Assembly: GCA_013399695.1 (NCBI GenBank)
Contig: VXAU01004951.1
Location: 1,001,891 to 1,065,890 of the forward strand
DNA: 64,000 bases
Reading direction: 5' to 3'
Origin: Formicarius rufipectus
Taxonomy: Eukaryota; Chordata; Aves; Passeriformes; Formicariidae
Positions 34,645 through 45,100 of this stretch are shown piece by piece; within the stretch, counting starts at the first letter, position 1, and each line of letters starts with the position of its first letter. Made by a program: the position numbers and the translations under genes. The notes beneath the pieces were generated by a model. That model searched no databases. It had not been told where the DNA came from and was given only the letters and a program-made list of their open reading frames with translations.

Positions 34645-37070
34645 GATATGTCAGAAATGGAAAGCACACAGAAAGGAATGAAAAGAAACCATTTGTATAC
34701 AGAACTGTTAAGGATGAGGTTCAGTCAGTGTGTAAATGCCTCTACCAACCCCTGTGGCAAAGACCGCTAAACCAAAACAGGACAACCCAGGCAGCTCTGC
34801 TATGAGGACTTGCTGAACCTCACATACTCCAGCAGTCCAGCTGACCCACTGACATTCCTCTTGCCAAAAAAAGTCCCATAATAATGAGCATCTCTGCAGC
34901 AAAGGACAAAGAGAATTATTATAAGTTACTGTTTTACAGTAATGCCAGACCTCAAGGCTTGTTGTCACAGTGATGTTCTAGCATATGGTAGATTTCAGGC
35001 ATCACGTTATTTGTGATCATATTTGGCAAAACTATGAGGATGGGGGCAAGTTTGCCTTCCTTTGTTCCTTCAAGAAACATTTTTTCCTCTTTCTCCTTTA
35101 GTGTTGCATGATTAAACAGGCTTCCCTTCAGGTGAAGGTGAAATCCCAGGGCAGCTGACACTGATAACTCCTGTGAAGGACATCCACTAAAGCGCTGTCG
35201 GGGTGGTTTTGTTTTCATTCTATTTATTATTGTCCTTGAGGGCTCCAGAAGAACAAAATGTATTTTTCAAAGTCATGCATGAGCCTGAGTAGCAGCTCTT
35301 AGCAGGACATAGCCAGATACTGTACATCATTTAGAACAGATGGAGACTAGAGCATATTTGGGGATGTGAATGAGGAAGCCCTCTGGCTTGCATTTCTCCT
35401 GTGCCCCCTTCCACCCCCATCATATTCGTGCAGGCCATGTGCTGCAGTCTTGGTAAAAAAAAATGGAAATATATCTTCCTGGATAAAAGACTTCCAGAAT
35501 AAGATGAAAAGTCATCTCCTTTTTCACTTTCTGCAGCTTTGCATTCCTCCTCAGCTTTGTCTTCCTCAAACACACACTCACATGGATGTGTGCACACAGG
35601 CACTCATGCAGGCACAACTCCTCTCCTTTCAGTTGTTGTCCCTTCCAATCAAGTGTTGATCTCTATGTGGAAAGCTCTTGGCACAACAGAGGAGCACAGA
35701 TCCTGTCTGTAAGAAAACCTTACGAAAGAAGCCGCGCACAAAGACAAACCTCTGAGTAACAGTGAGCAAAACTGAGAGAAAGCTGTCTTGTTATATATAA
35801 TTGAATCCCGCAGCACCCTTAAGTGACACCTTTCTTGCTTACACACACAGGAAATATACTGAACAAATGCTATTAAGCTAGAGCTCAACTAATTTAGCTG
35901 GTGGAGTGGGTGGACAGAATCTTTCTTCCTTTAAGAAATTGTGCATCACTGATTGCCTGATAAATGTGTACTAAACCCCCACTTTTTAAAGAGAATGCAA
36001 GGATTGACAAAATGTCCCTGCTCACAGCTGGAGTAGAAAGGGACAGCTGTTACACAGCAGACAATTACCTTGCACTGGAGAAGCATTTACACAACTACTT
36101 CCCTGTAACAATGAGGGAGTGAGCTCCTGGTAGCCAAGTGCAGTTAGAGTGCTGGAAGCTGCTATGTACCAGCAGCTCTGAGACCTTGGCTCTTGCAAAA
36201 TTCTTTCAGGGCCTTTAGTGACAAGAAGTGGTCAAGCCTCTGTGCTTAGCATTCATCCATAAATCTGATTGCTGTGTTTCTGCACCTGCCAAACAGCACA
36301 TTGATCTTAATAGATCTAGTCCTTGCTTAAATCCATCAGGTTTCCATATGCAGTGGCAGACAGGCAAAACCTGAAATTTGTCATGAACATCAGTAAAGGC
36401 AGGCAGATGGTTAGGGGCTGGTGAGTGCTGCCATTATAGGTGCTGAGAGTTGCAAGAATGAGTTAATGGGCTTTTGCCAGAAAGGCCAGTGACTGAATCC
36501 TGTTGTTGCATCTTTGTGAAGAGCAGGTGAATAAGATGCAATCCTCGGCATCTCTCTGGCTAGCAGATTCCTGAGCACTGCTTATTCATGTCTCGAAAAT
36601 CAGTGATATTCCTGTAGTTTGTGGTAACCTGCCATAGGGGCCCGGTTCTGAAAAGAGTTGATGGGGAAATGGTCCTGTTGTTAAAAGTTAGAAGTGAGGT
36701 GGTGCCTCTCTTCATTAATATGAATTCATTATGACATTAATTACTTATTTTGGAAGCTTCTAAGGTCTTATCATCTGTTATTTAGGGGTAATTAGCATGT
36801 TTGTCAATAGGGAGTGACCTGATATGATGCCAATTAGTCTTTGGTTACCTCAGCCATGGATGCTGGGCATCTGACTGATGAAACATTAGCCACTCATCAG
36901 TGAAGCTAGGATATCTGCATTGTTGCTATGAAGACCTCTTGATTTGCTTTCCCAAAGGCTGATGGTCTTGTACAGTAGGTGTAGGGATCTCTTTTCTGAT
37001 AGTTGTTAGTTTAGGATCTATCCTACTCAGATGTGTGGCCTTCATTGCCCAAGTATATGAGTACCTCTCA
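34645..37070. other. Unique non-coding DNA, no gene seen
   Basis: Frames are short (at most about 100 codons) and unrecognised, including plus 35366-35659 and minus 35331-35603, which overlap in opposite directions. CA/TG-rich sequence occurs around 35570-35600. The AT-rich block at 36700-36855 is listed as a possible regulatory element. Confidence 0.55.
36700..36855. promoter_or_regulatory. Candidate conserved regulatory block
   Basis: The block holds dense TAAT/ATTA cores ('cattaatatgaattcattat', 'gacattaattacttatttt', 'aggggtaattagcatg') followed directly by a forkhead-like 'tgtttgtcaatag'. It includes the 10-base palindrome ATGAATTCAT at 36720-36729. It is non-repetitive and lacks a usable frame. 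Enhancer function is an inference from motif texture only. Confidence 0.3.
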
Positions 37071-37079
37071 ATCTTTTTA

Positions 37080-37230
37080 ATGCATTGTCAGAGCACCTCA
37101 GGCATGCAGGGAAGTAAAATTACACTATTTCACAGATGGAGAACAGGAAAATTGATGGTTAAACCCTCAGAAGGATAACAGGTATCAAAGTCTTGCCCAG
37201 CTGCTACTCTTGCCTCTTAAGTCCAAGTCT
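37080..37230 (+). mobile_element. MIR SINE relic
   Basis: 'tacactatttcacagatgga' and 'gaacaggaaaattgatggtt' fit the MIR core 'ccattttacagatgaggaaactgaggcac', followed by 'tcaaagtcttgcccagctgc' for 'taagtaacttgcccaaggtc'. Plus orientation, diverged, ends approximate. It lies about 150 bases from the CpG-rich element that follows. Confidence 0.55.
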
Positions 37231-37385
37231 ACTTCTTCACTTCTGCCCATTTCTATACAGAGAAATATATATATACATTTCTAGTGTTTACTGGCATTTA
37301 AAACCATGTGTTTGCAGTTGTATTTCTTGTCAAACGCAGTAGAGCCCCACTCCTACTGAAACTGAGCAACTTGTTGTTGGCTGGA

Positions 37386-37399
37386 CTTCGCGAACGAAG
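37386..37399. other. Perfect 5-bp hairpin with CGAA loop
   Basis: CTTCG, CGAA, CGAAG form a stem-loop, overlapped by the palindromes TTCGCGAA (37387-37394) and AAGATCTT (37397-37404). It belongs to the distal part of the CpG-rich element on either strand. Confidence 0.7.
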
Positions 37400-37497
37400 A
37401 TCTTGGGATAAGCCTGCACAATGGATTTTTTAAGTGAGGCACAGGGTGCGCAGAACTGGCCCCACTCCCTTTACTCCTGAGGCTCATCTTGCCACGG

Positions 37498-37510
37498 CCG
37501 AGCAGCTCGG
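37498..37510. other. Perfect 5-bp GC hairpin
   Basis: CCGAG, three-base loop CAG, CTCGG. It lies in the body of the CpG-rich element just downstream of box B in minus-strand reading. Confidence 0.7.
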
Positions 37511-40039
37511 ACGGCGACAGCGAGTTCCTCCAGGATTCGAACCGGCGTCCTCAGAGGAGGAGCCGGCTCCACAGGCGGGGGCCTACGCCACTCGGCCAAC
37601 GCCTGCTGCCTCTCAAGTGTGACATACAAACAGAAAAGCAATAATGTCAGGCTGTTGAGAAATCCTGGGAGCCCACGTGGGTCAGAGCACCAGGGGAAGA
37701 GCTCGCCTTGTCCTCTCTGCCACCAAACGACACAAACGTGGCACTGCAGCCACGCCTGTAACACGAGCTGGGGCAAGCCCCAAAAGGTGGCATTGAGCAA
37801 CTTAACCACTCAGAGTAGAGGCTGGGGGGCAGAGATGGGAATGCATTTATCAGTAAGCTGTGCATGGTTCTTCCTTTCTCTATCCCAGTTAATTTTTATT
37901 AGTGCATGGTAGCTTCAACAGGAAAAGCCTAGTATCCTCTGAACACTAGTGAAGATTATAGATGTTCCTCTGGGAAGTAGAAAAGGAGGAACTGAACCTT
38001 CTCAGACAGAAAATAGACCTATCTCCCTAATAAGTTTTTGAGCTGTTGGGCTGTAATATTAAAAGGGAGTTGGTAGCAACCACTTCTTTCTTCATGACCT
38101 TTTTTTAAAACAATAGTTACCCTGGGAGAGAGCAGATTTATTTTCCAGAGTATTTTAGCCAAAGAGGCAGGTAGCATTTGCCAGGTTCATACAGCCAGTA
38201 TTCTATTTTATGTACCCCACCCATTTCCTTCATTAATACCTCTAAGGCATCCTTCCCTAGATACATAATATACAGTAGCTGCTGCAGAGCTCCTTCAGAA
38301 GAGATGATGTCCAGAGACTGACTCTGCTCAGGCAGGTAGGTCAGCAGGTAGCAAGAGTAGGTTCACAATTGAGGATGCTATGGGAAAAGTGCTGAAGCAA
38401 TTTGTAATTTTAATGATTGACAATTGAGGCAGATCAGTGACAGAGACACTACAGCATAGCTCCTCCACCAGCTGATTGTCATTCTCTCCTCTCTATCTCC
38501 TTGGTGCTCTCAACATCAGAGAACTTAAAAAGGTGTAGAGAACAAGGGCAGAAAAGTTGATGTGAGAGTCTATGAATCCTGAGCTAATGGGACTGGCTAA
38601 AAATGAAAGTGAGGTCTTTATATACTCTGAAGAAGAAGGAGTAGCTGTTAAGAAGGGATTTAATTGAATGCAAAATCCTAAATTGTATAGATAATGCCAA
38701 AGAATGTTACTGTTCACAGACTGGCTCATGGAGAGGACAGGCATCTGCAAAGGAAATTAGTTCAGCTCATCTTTCAGGGTTTATTCACATAAAACCTACA
38801 TGTGCCTGGGACAGAGACAAGCAAGAGGAAGGAACTTCAGATCAGCGGGGGTAAAAGGATATCTCAAGGAGAACAGGGAACCCTGAATATCTGGGCTAGA
38901 TAGCTGAGGAGGCAGATGGACTCCTTTTGCATCAAGCAAATTACTTGGTTACAAGCTAGGAGCATTCTGGCCTATACCTGTGGAGGTAAAGGTACAGCAC
39001 GGGTAGGATTATCTGTGTTGTTTCAAGCTCAGTAAAGCTGGAGAGGTTAAGTCCTTGCCACAACTCTAGTTTGAGTGTTGCATGATCCACATTGGGAATA
39101 TTACTTCTTCAAGTCTTATTTTCAGAGTAAAAGATCTGATCTGCTCAGTGCCCCTGAAGAACCCCAGGGAGGAACTGGCCTCTGCCCGCTTTAACCTAGT
39201 GGAACAGGCACCGAGACTGAGTGTGAATGGCCACAAAATTTGCTTGACAACGGGAGGACTCCAGAAGTTGCATGCAAGGCACTTAAATAATTTGTTCCCC
39301 TCTCTGATGCTGTGGTTTACCATAGCTCTGGCAGATGTCCAAAAGTAGGGTGGAAGGAAACAAATATGTTAACCTTCTATTCATGGGAGCTTGGGATAGG
39401 AGACCAACCTGAACTCAGCTCTGCCTTGTTAATTACATTACAGGGAGGACCTGGCTACCAGGAGATCTCTGATACAGGGATGGGCAGCCAGCTATCACTC
39501 CACTCCCACACCTGGGCCTCTAAATTTGGATGTACTCTCTTTGCATGCTTCGTCCTCTGTACTTCTACCTCAAAGTAGGATCACTCCAAACCATGGGGTT
39601 AGAAAAAGTGAAACTTCAAGATAGGTTGAGCTTTGCTCCTTGATATCATCCAGCCTGTGTTTGTGGTTTGGTTGAAGTGGAAATTTGGGGCAGGGAAATT
39701 TGGTCTCAGTGTGCTGTAGCTGACATGGGCAGGAAAGGAAAAGACAAGGGAAGGAAAGAGGAAGAGAGTAGTGCAGTGTTGCCCACTTTCAGTATTACAC
39801 TGCATCTTATTTCTTGTTTTAATTGAAGCCTGAGCGTGGTGAGTATGTTTTTAGGAAGGAATCTCCATTTTTTTCTTTAAGTTTCTGTTGTCTGTGTTTG
39901 CAGAAGGAAACTTGACATTTTCACCCAAAATAACTGAAACCTCTTCCTCTTTGTTTCTTTTTCCTCCTTCTTCCCGCCTTCTGCAATTATATTTTTGGTA
40001 GTTTAAGCTGGCAGTATTGCTGATAACAATTTTAACATG

Positions 40040-40115
40040 GTCCCTGCTCTGAAGGTTACACTAAATAAGAGAAATATCATTAAAACCAGGGTATTGCTTC
40101 AAAGGGAATATTTTC
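40040..40115 (+). mobile_element. MIR-like SINE relic fragment
   Basis: 'catggtccctgctctgaagg' then 'ttacactaaataagagaaat' follows the phrase order 'cagtccctgccccgaagagcttacagtctaaataga' of the family also seen at 3600-3840 and 21480-21625. It is short and old. Confidence 0.4.
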
Positions 40116-41811
40116 AGTATTAGCAGTGAGAATGAGGAGAGGAGAGGACTATATGGGAACTCCAAGTAAGGAGGGAACATATTAAGTGAGATCTATGAAA
40201 TTAGTGCAGTGCCATCTCTTTGCAGTCATTAGAACAAAATTAGTTTTGCAAGGGGAGAGTACAGTTCGTTTCCTGTATCACTGAAAAATAATTTCCAAAA
40301 ATGTGCTGCAAAGTGTGAGGATTTACTAAATTCTCCATTTAAAAAAATGAGTAAGAATTTAGTTAATGACAAATGTAGACATACAAACAAAACAATCTTC
40401 AAATGCTCCTTAGCTTTTCCCTGTCTCCTGAGAATTAGCTTTTGCTTTCAGTCTGATTTTACCTGCTATTGCTCTAAGCTAAACTTTTCATTTATATGAG
40501 AAAAACTGGAGTCAGGAGGATTATGAGCCCCTCTGCTTTTGATTTTTAATAAAAAGTGAACATTTACTTCTGAACAGTAGCAGTGAGAAAGGGAATTAAT
40601 TCTGAGGAGAGCAGGCTGACCTTTGGGAGTGCAGGCGTGTTCACACACAGAAATTCCCTTGGTCTCTCTCTTTGTTGCCTGCTCATTTTGCTGATCCATG
40701 CACTGCTCCGTATACATGCTTGTATTGCTATCTGCGCTCACACACGTGGTTTCTCATGGATGATCCCATATGAAGATGTGCATGCCTGTTGCATTATTTT
40801 TGCTTCCCACCATGCTACATGCACACACCTCCATCCCTTTTTCTTTCAGCAAATGTTGTCTTAAGACCATCCATAGTGTTGTACTGTGTAGAAGCATGAA
40901 CAGGACCTGCAAAAGTGTGTTTTTTTGGTTTTTTTTTTAAATACTTAAAGGCAGAATATATTTAAGGTCTATCTTTTTGCCTCCTGTTTTGTTAGTGTGG
41001 ATTTACAAGTTTTCATTTGAAACCACATCTGGAAACTTAATGTGAATAAATGAAAGAAAACTTGAAAGAGCTCTGGCTGATCATCCAACTTTAGAAACTG
41101 GAGTTTTTGGAAAAAACCCTACCCTTGTAGTCACAGAACACTGATAAAATTGCAAATACAGGAAATATCCATGGAAATCAAGATTACAGGAGAGGTCACT
41201 GCACACCGCCATTGTGTTTTCTGACCCTGCTCAGGATAGGGCTTCCTGATCCAGCAGTAAGAAGAGGGAAACAACCTTTCCCTTTTCATTCAATAGTTGT
41301 GCTTCCGAGACAGCTATCAATGTGCCAAGGTAGTCCTGGGAGTAAGGCAGTAGTGGAGGATTTCCCAAGCAAGAATAATACTGGATAGGCTGAATGAGCA
41401 GATGTACATGATTTGTATCCGCAGAAGCTGAAAAGCAACCCAGCCCCATCCCGACACTTAGAGAAGCACACTTATAATTAAAACCCAGTAGATTTATTGC
41501 CTTGACTCATTCTGGTATTTATCAAATTATAGCTGGGTGGCACAGACCTATATGGTATGATTTACAGTGGTAGTGCGGAAAGGCACAGCAGTGATTCCCT
41601 CCCAGGAGAACAGAGGGAGTTTTGTTCCTATTGTGATAGGACCAGACATGGTGGGAGAACCTGGGTAATTGAGTGCTTTGTCAAAGCCAACCTCTTTCCT
41701 CCTCTGTGTGTGTTTGCACAGATCTAATCACTCTCATCACATCAGGCTCTCTAATCATTCTGACATTACATATGGGGGAACAGACATCTAAAGAGCAGGA
41801 GCTGCTTTCTT

Positions 41812-41833
41812 CACCACCACCATCATCATCATG
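41812..41833. repeat. Short (CAC)(ATC) trinucleotide repeat
   Basis: Three CAC-type units run into four ATC units. Likely a small slippage-prone repeat. Confidence 0.85.
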
Positions 41834-42104
41834 ATTGTCTAGCTGTGGTTTTTTTAACCCACTGATGAAGTGAAACACACAGGAAATTGAGAGCAGGGAT
41901 AATGAATTCAGGAACAGGTTATAGATGTTGGCATCAACTAGGAAACAGGTTTTCCCAAATTTTGTAGCTCTTGTGTTCATTTAAACAAATCAATTTAAGT
42001 TAGCATGCAGTGATCAGTAGTATATAATTTTTGCATTTGGAGAACAACAGGGGAGACCCAATGAAGGCAATATAAGACCAGTAAATTGCAGACCCAGCAA
42101 AGAG

Positions 42105-42190
42105 ACTGTGTTAGTCTCATCACGGATGCAGCACTTGCCTCAAATTGTAACGACACAGAGTGAGTTCAAATCCCACTGGGGGTTCTGTTT
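42105..42190 (+). mobile_element. tRNA-derived SINE head relic
   Basis: 'gagttcaaatcccactgggg' contains a clear pol III box B (GTTCAAATCC) and is preceded at tRNA-like spacing by 'agtctcatcacggatgcagc', a plausible decayed box A and D-arm (compare 'tagctcagtggttagagc'). Plus orientation. No intact cloverleaf can be drawn, so this is a relic, not a tRNA gene. Family unknown. A possible antisense relative is at 51915-51990. Confidence 0.45.
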
Positions 42191-42194
42191 TTAT

Positions 42195-45100
42195 TAGAAA
42201 TACTTCATATCTCTTATTCTCGGTGTCAAATGGATCACTATGCTTTCAGCACTTAATCATCTTTATCATCCAAAAATACTCTGCCTCTAATGAAAATATT
42301 TAAATAGCTTTTCCAGGAGCAAAACATAATGCAAGACCCCGTTGCTCAGAATGGCCTCAATTCCCGAGGATGTCACAGTGAGCATGGAACAGGCTGTTGC
42401 CTCACAGTTGATGTCCCCACACAGCACAGCACTGAGGCTTGTGGAGGGTAGCAGAACTGGGCAGGACCTGGAGGAGGGGCTCCCTTTTCGTGTGGCTCAG
42501 CTGCACCCGTTTTAGCCTGATGTAACTGCACCAACCGAGGTAACCAAAGTTAGAGCCTTCATGCTCTGTTTTTGTTACCCTCAGTTTATTTATGGTGTTC
42601 CATGTATTTCCTGTTACAAGAGAGCAATAAGGAAGGCCTCCTACGATTAATCCAAGGCTTGCAGTTTCTTCTAAACTACAAGTGCAGTTTGTATTATCTT
42701 GTGACTGAACTATGTTCTTGCTTCCATTATAGCGAGGGCAAATTCTGCTGATGTTGCTCATGTTTTGCTGACGTTTCTACCCATTTGTTTCCACCCCTGC
42801 AAAGTTTTCATCCATACTAGTTTTGCATATCAAAAGCTGACTACATCGGGTCTGTTGTATACGGTGGGTGGAATGGAATTGTCAAAAGCATCTGAGTGGT
42901 TGAGGAGGTTTTGTCTATAGAGAAATTACATGGTGACTGAAGTCTGGGTAGTCCTACCTGACCTAATTTGAACTTCAGAGATACTGATTAGAAGTGAGAT
43001 GTCAGTGCAGAAGATGTTGATATGGGCTGTGAATGAGACTGTGAAGTGTCCAGAGTGGCTAATTTTCTTTGAAATCTGTGCCATTGTGCCTTTAGTGCTG
43101 CTCTTGTCATTGACTGCAGACACTTTAATACTTTTGTGGCCATGTCAGATAAATTGTAGTCCTGTCTCCCATTGCAGTGTGTATGCACTGCTTGTATGGA
43201 TCCTTGAATACTGCAAGGGAAGCAAATAAAAATGGAGACACAACATAGCAAGGTGCATTATAATTATGGTCTTATGGTATATTTGTACAGATGAGAAGAT
43301 TTATTTATTTATTGTGGTGAATGTGAGCTTTGATACCGCTAATGTTCAGTAAGAGTTCATACTTCACTTTCCAAAAAGAAGCTTCCACTCTTTGTTAAGA
43401 GCAGCACACATGGTAAAATGAATTATTTCTTACAGCATAAAGTACAATAACTGCTGCCTCCGTTCACATGGAGAATACCATGGATTCTGCTACCTTGCCT
43501 TCAGACTATTATTATTTCTTGTCACAAAATACAGAGAAAAGGGCATTTTCAGAGCACTTTTCTTGAACGATTTCAGTCTTGCCACTCTATTACTAATACT
43601 GTTTTGTTGTTGTTTCTAAATAGTGTGGCTTTCATTTTGCTTGACAGCATTTATTTTCAAGGACTGCATTCTGCTTATTACATGATTATATTCTGATTCT
43701 GAGATAATGTACAAACATTTTTATCAAGTCATAACATAGAAGCATTACTGATACCATTCTGCTTCAAACTGAGGATCAGATTCATTCAAGACTTCTGAAA
43801 GCCATCTAATGAATCTCAGCAGAGTTTCAGCCCAGTGACAGACAGATGACTGAACACAGTAAGCTTATGCTTGCTTTTGCCTTTTTTTTTTTTTTTTCCT
43901 GCAGACATTAAAAATGGCAGTAACAAAGTTCTGCCAATCCTTGATGCTAGAAAAGACTGGTCAAAATGACAATCAAACTTGGCAAAAGATCCATATTTAA
44001 ATATTTTATTTCTGTCATTTTGAAAACTCCGTATTTTCCAGAGTCATTTGCTAGAAATTACTTGGCAAATTGTGAAATGTTTCAACACTCTTTAGAGCCT
44101 CGTTGAGGTTTCTTGTCGGTCTGACATGAACTGGCAGAAAGGGCTATATTTACAGCTACCACTGAAAAATGCCAATTAAGTAGTGTACTACTTGTTGGAT
44201 AATGAAAACATCAGACGGCGTACTCTTTCAGTGTTCTCAGCAGCAGGCCCGAGTGGTTGTGTTAGGTGTTCAAACACTTTTTGTGCTTGTTCACAAAGCT
44301 TCTTTACAAGACAGGTACTGTTACTGTGGCAAATCTGCTCTTGTCAGTGGGGTAAATACAGTCTTGGTGTGGCGCTCAACCTGTGTGTGTAAACAAGGCA
44401 TTCACTCAGTTTAAACTGAGCCCACTCTCGCAATTTCCCTCTTGATTTAGGCTTGTGATAATAAATCCTTAACTCTAGTAGTGGTAGCAAACCCCTCCAA
44501 CTAATCTTGTTGACCATCTTCCTTTAATTTGTAGTTGAAAATGAGTAACATAGCTGTACATTCATTTTTTAGGCTTGGCTTTGGAAGCATAGAAATAGGC
44601 TGGGGAACATGGGTGCTGACACTTCTACCTCTGGCTAGAACAGCCGGAGCTTGAAGTTGAGCATCCGCAGCTACTCTCTCTGAACTGATTGAAGTGCCGT
44701 GACAGGCTATCTTTGGGCAGCTTCCTCTGTTACTGTGCTGCAGCTTCTGGCACAGGGATGATGCATGTTACATTCCAGCAATGAAATCCATATGGTCCAA
44801 GTACCATACAGCCTGGGCCAGCTGGTTTTCTTGGGTTGGAGGCACTAAGCTCCTATGGCTGCACAAATGCCAATAATTGCCCTCCTGTAGTGTTGTCCTT
44901 GCCCTGTTTCTATCCATTTACCTCCCCATGCTTGTCTCTCTTCTCTATCCACAGGCTCCCCCATCGCTACATGTAGCCCAAAGTTTCTGCTGCGTCTTTG
45001 TTTCTTCCTTGCAGATCAATTCAGGCTGTCCTGCCCAATTTGTGCTGCTGACTGGCCTTGGCAGCCTATGTCCTTGTCACTGCTTTGCTGAATTCAAAAT

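Larger units (their letters stand above)
37375..37612 (-). mobile_element. CpG-rich tRNA-like SINE candidate, family unknown
   Basis: This compact CpG-rich block stands out from its AT-leaning, CpG-poor surroundings. On the minus strand it has a perfect-looking pol III box A, TGGCCGAGTGG (plus 37588-37598), and box B, GGTTCGAATCC (plus 37533-37543), about 45 bases apart as in tRNA genes. The D-arm is credible (GGCC, ten-base loop, GGCC) and a small TCC/GGA hairpin sits where a long variable arm would be, which points to a Ser/Leu-type tRNA. The T-stem and acceptor stem do not pair well, so it is not a functional tRNA. After the head comes a body of about 150 bases with further hairpins (37498-37510 and 37386-37399) and a short CAA-rich end at 37368-37380. 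This order (tRNA head, body, simple tail) is that of a SINE. I do not recognise the body as CR1, MIR or the avian tRNA-Ile-headed SINE. Open frames across it (37434-37622 plus, 37471-37809 minus) are by-products of the high GC content. Confidence 0.5.
37620..42100. other. Unique non-coding DNA with a SINE trace
   Basis: No gene is supported; the longest frames are under 115 codons. CpGs remain somewhat raised up to about 37770 and then fall. MIR-like traces occur near 39030-39060 ('ctggagaggttaagtccttg') and at 40040-40115. A short trinucleotide repeat lies at 41812-41833. Confidence 0.5.

Noticed and set aside
37471..37809. Minus-strand frame of 112 codons with a hydrophobic start ('GLPQLVLQAWLQ')
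   Set aside because: The second half is a translation of the tRNA-like CpG-rich element, and the first half has no convincing homologue; GC content explains the lack of stops.
43882..43905. Poly-T followed by CCTGCAG, resembling a splice acceptor
   Set aside because: The following sequence has no conserved or recognisable exon.
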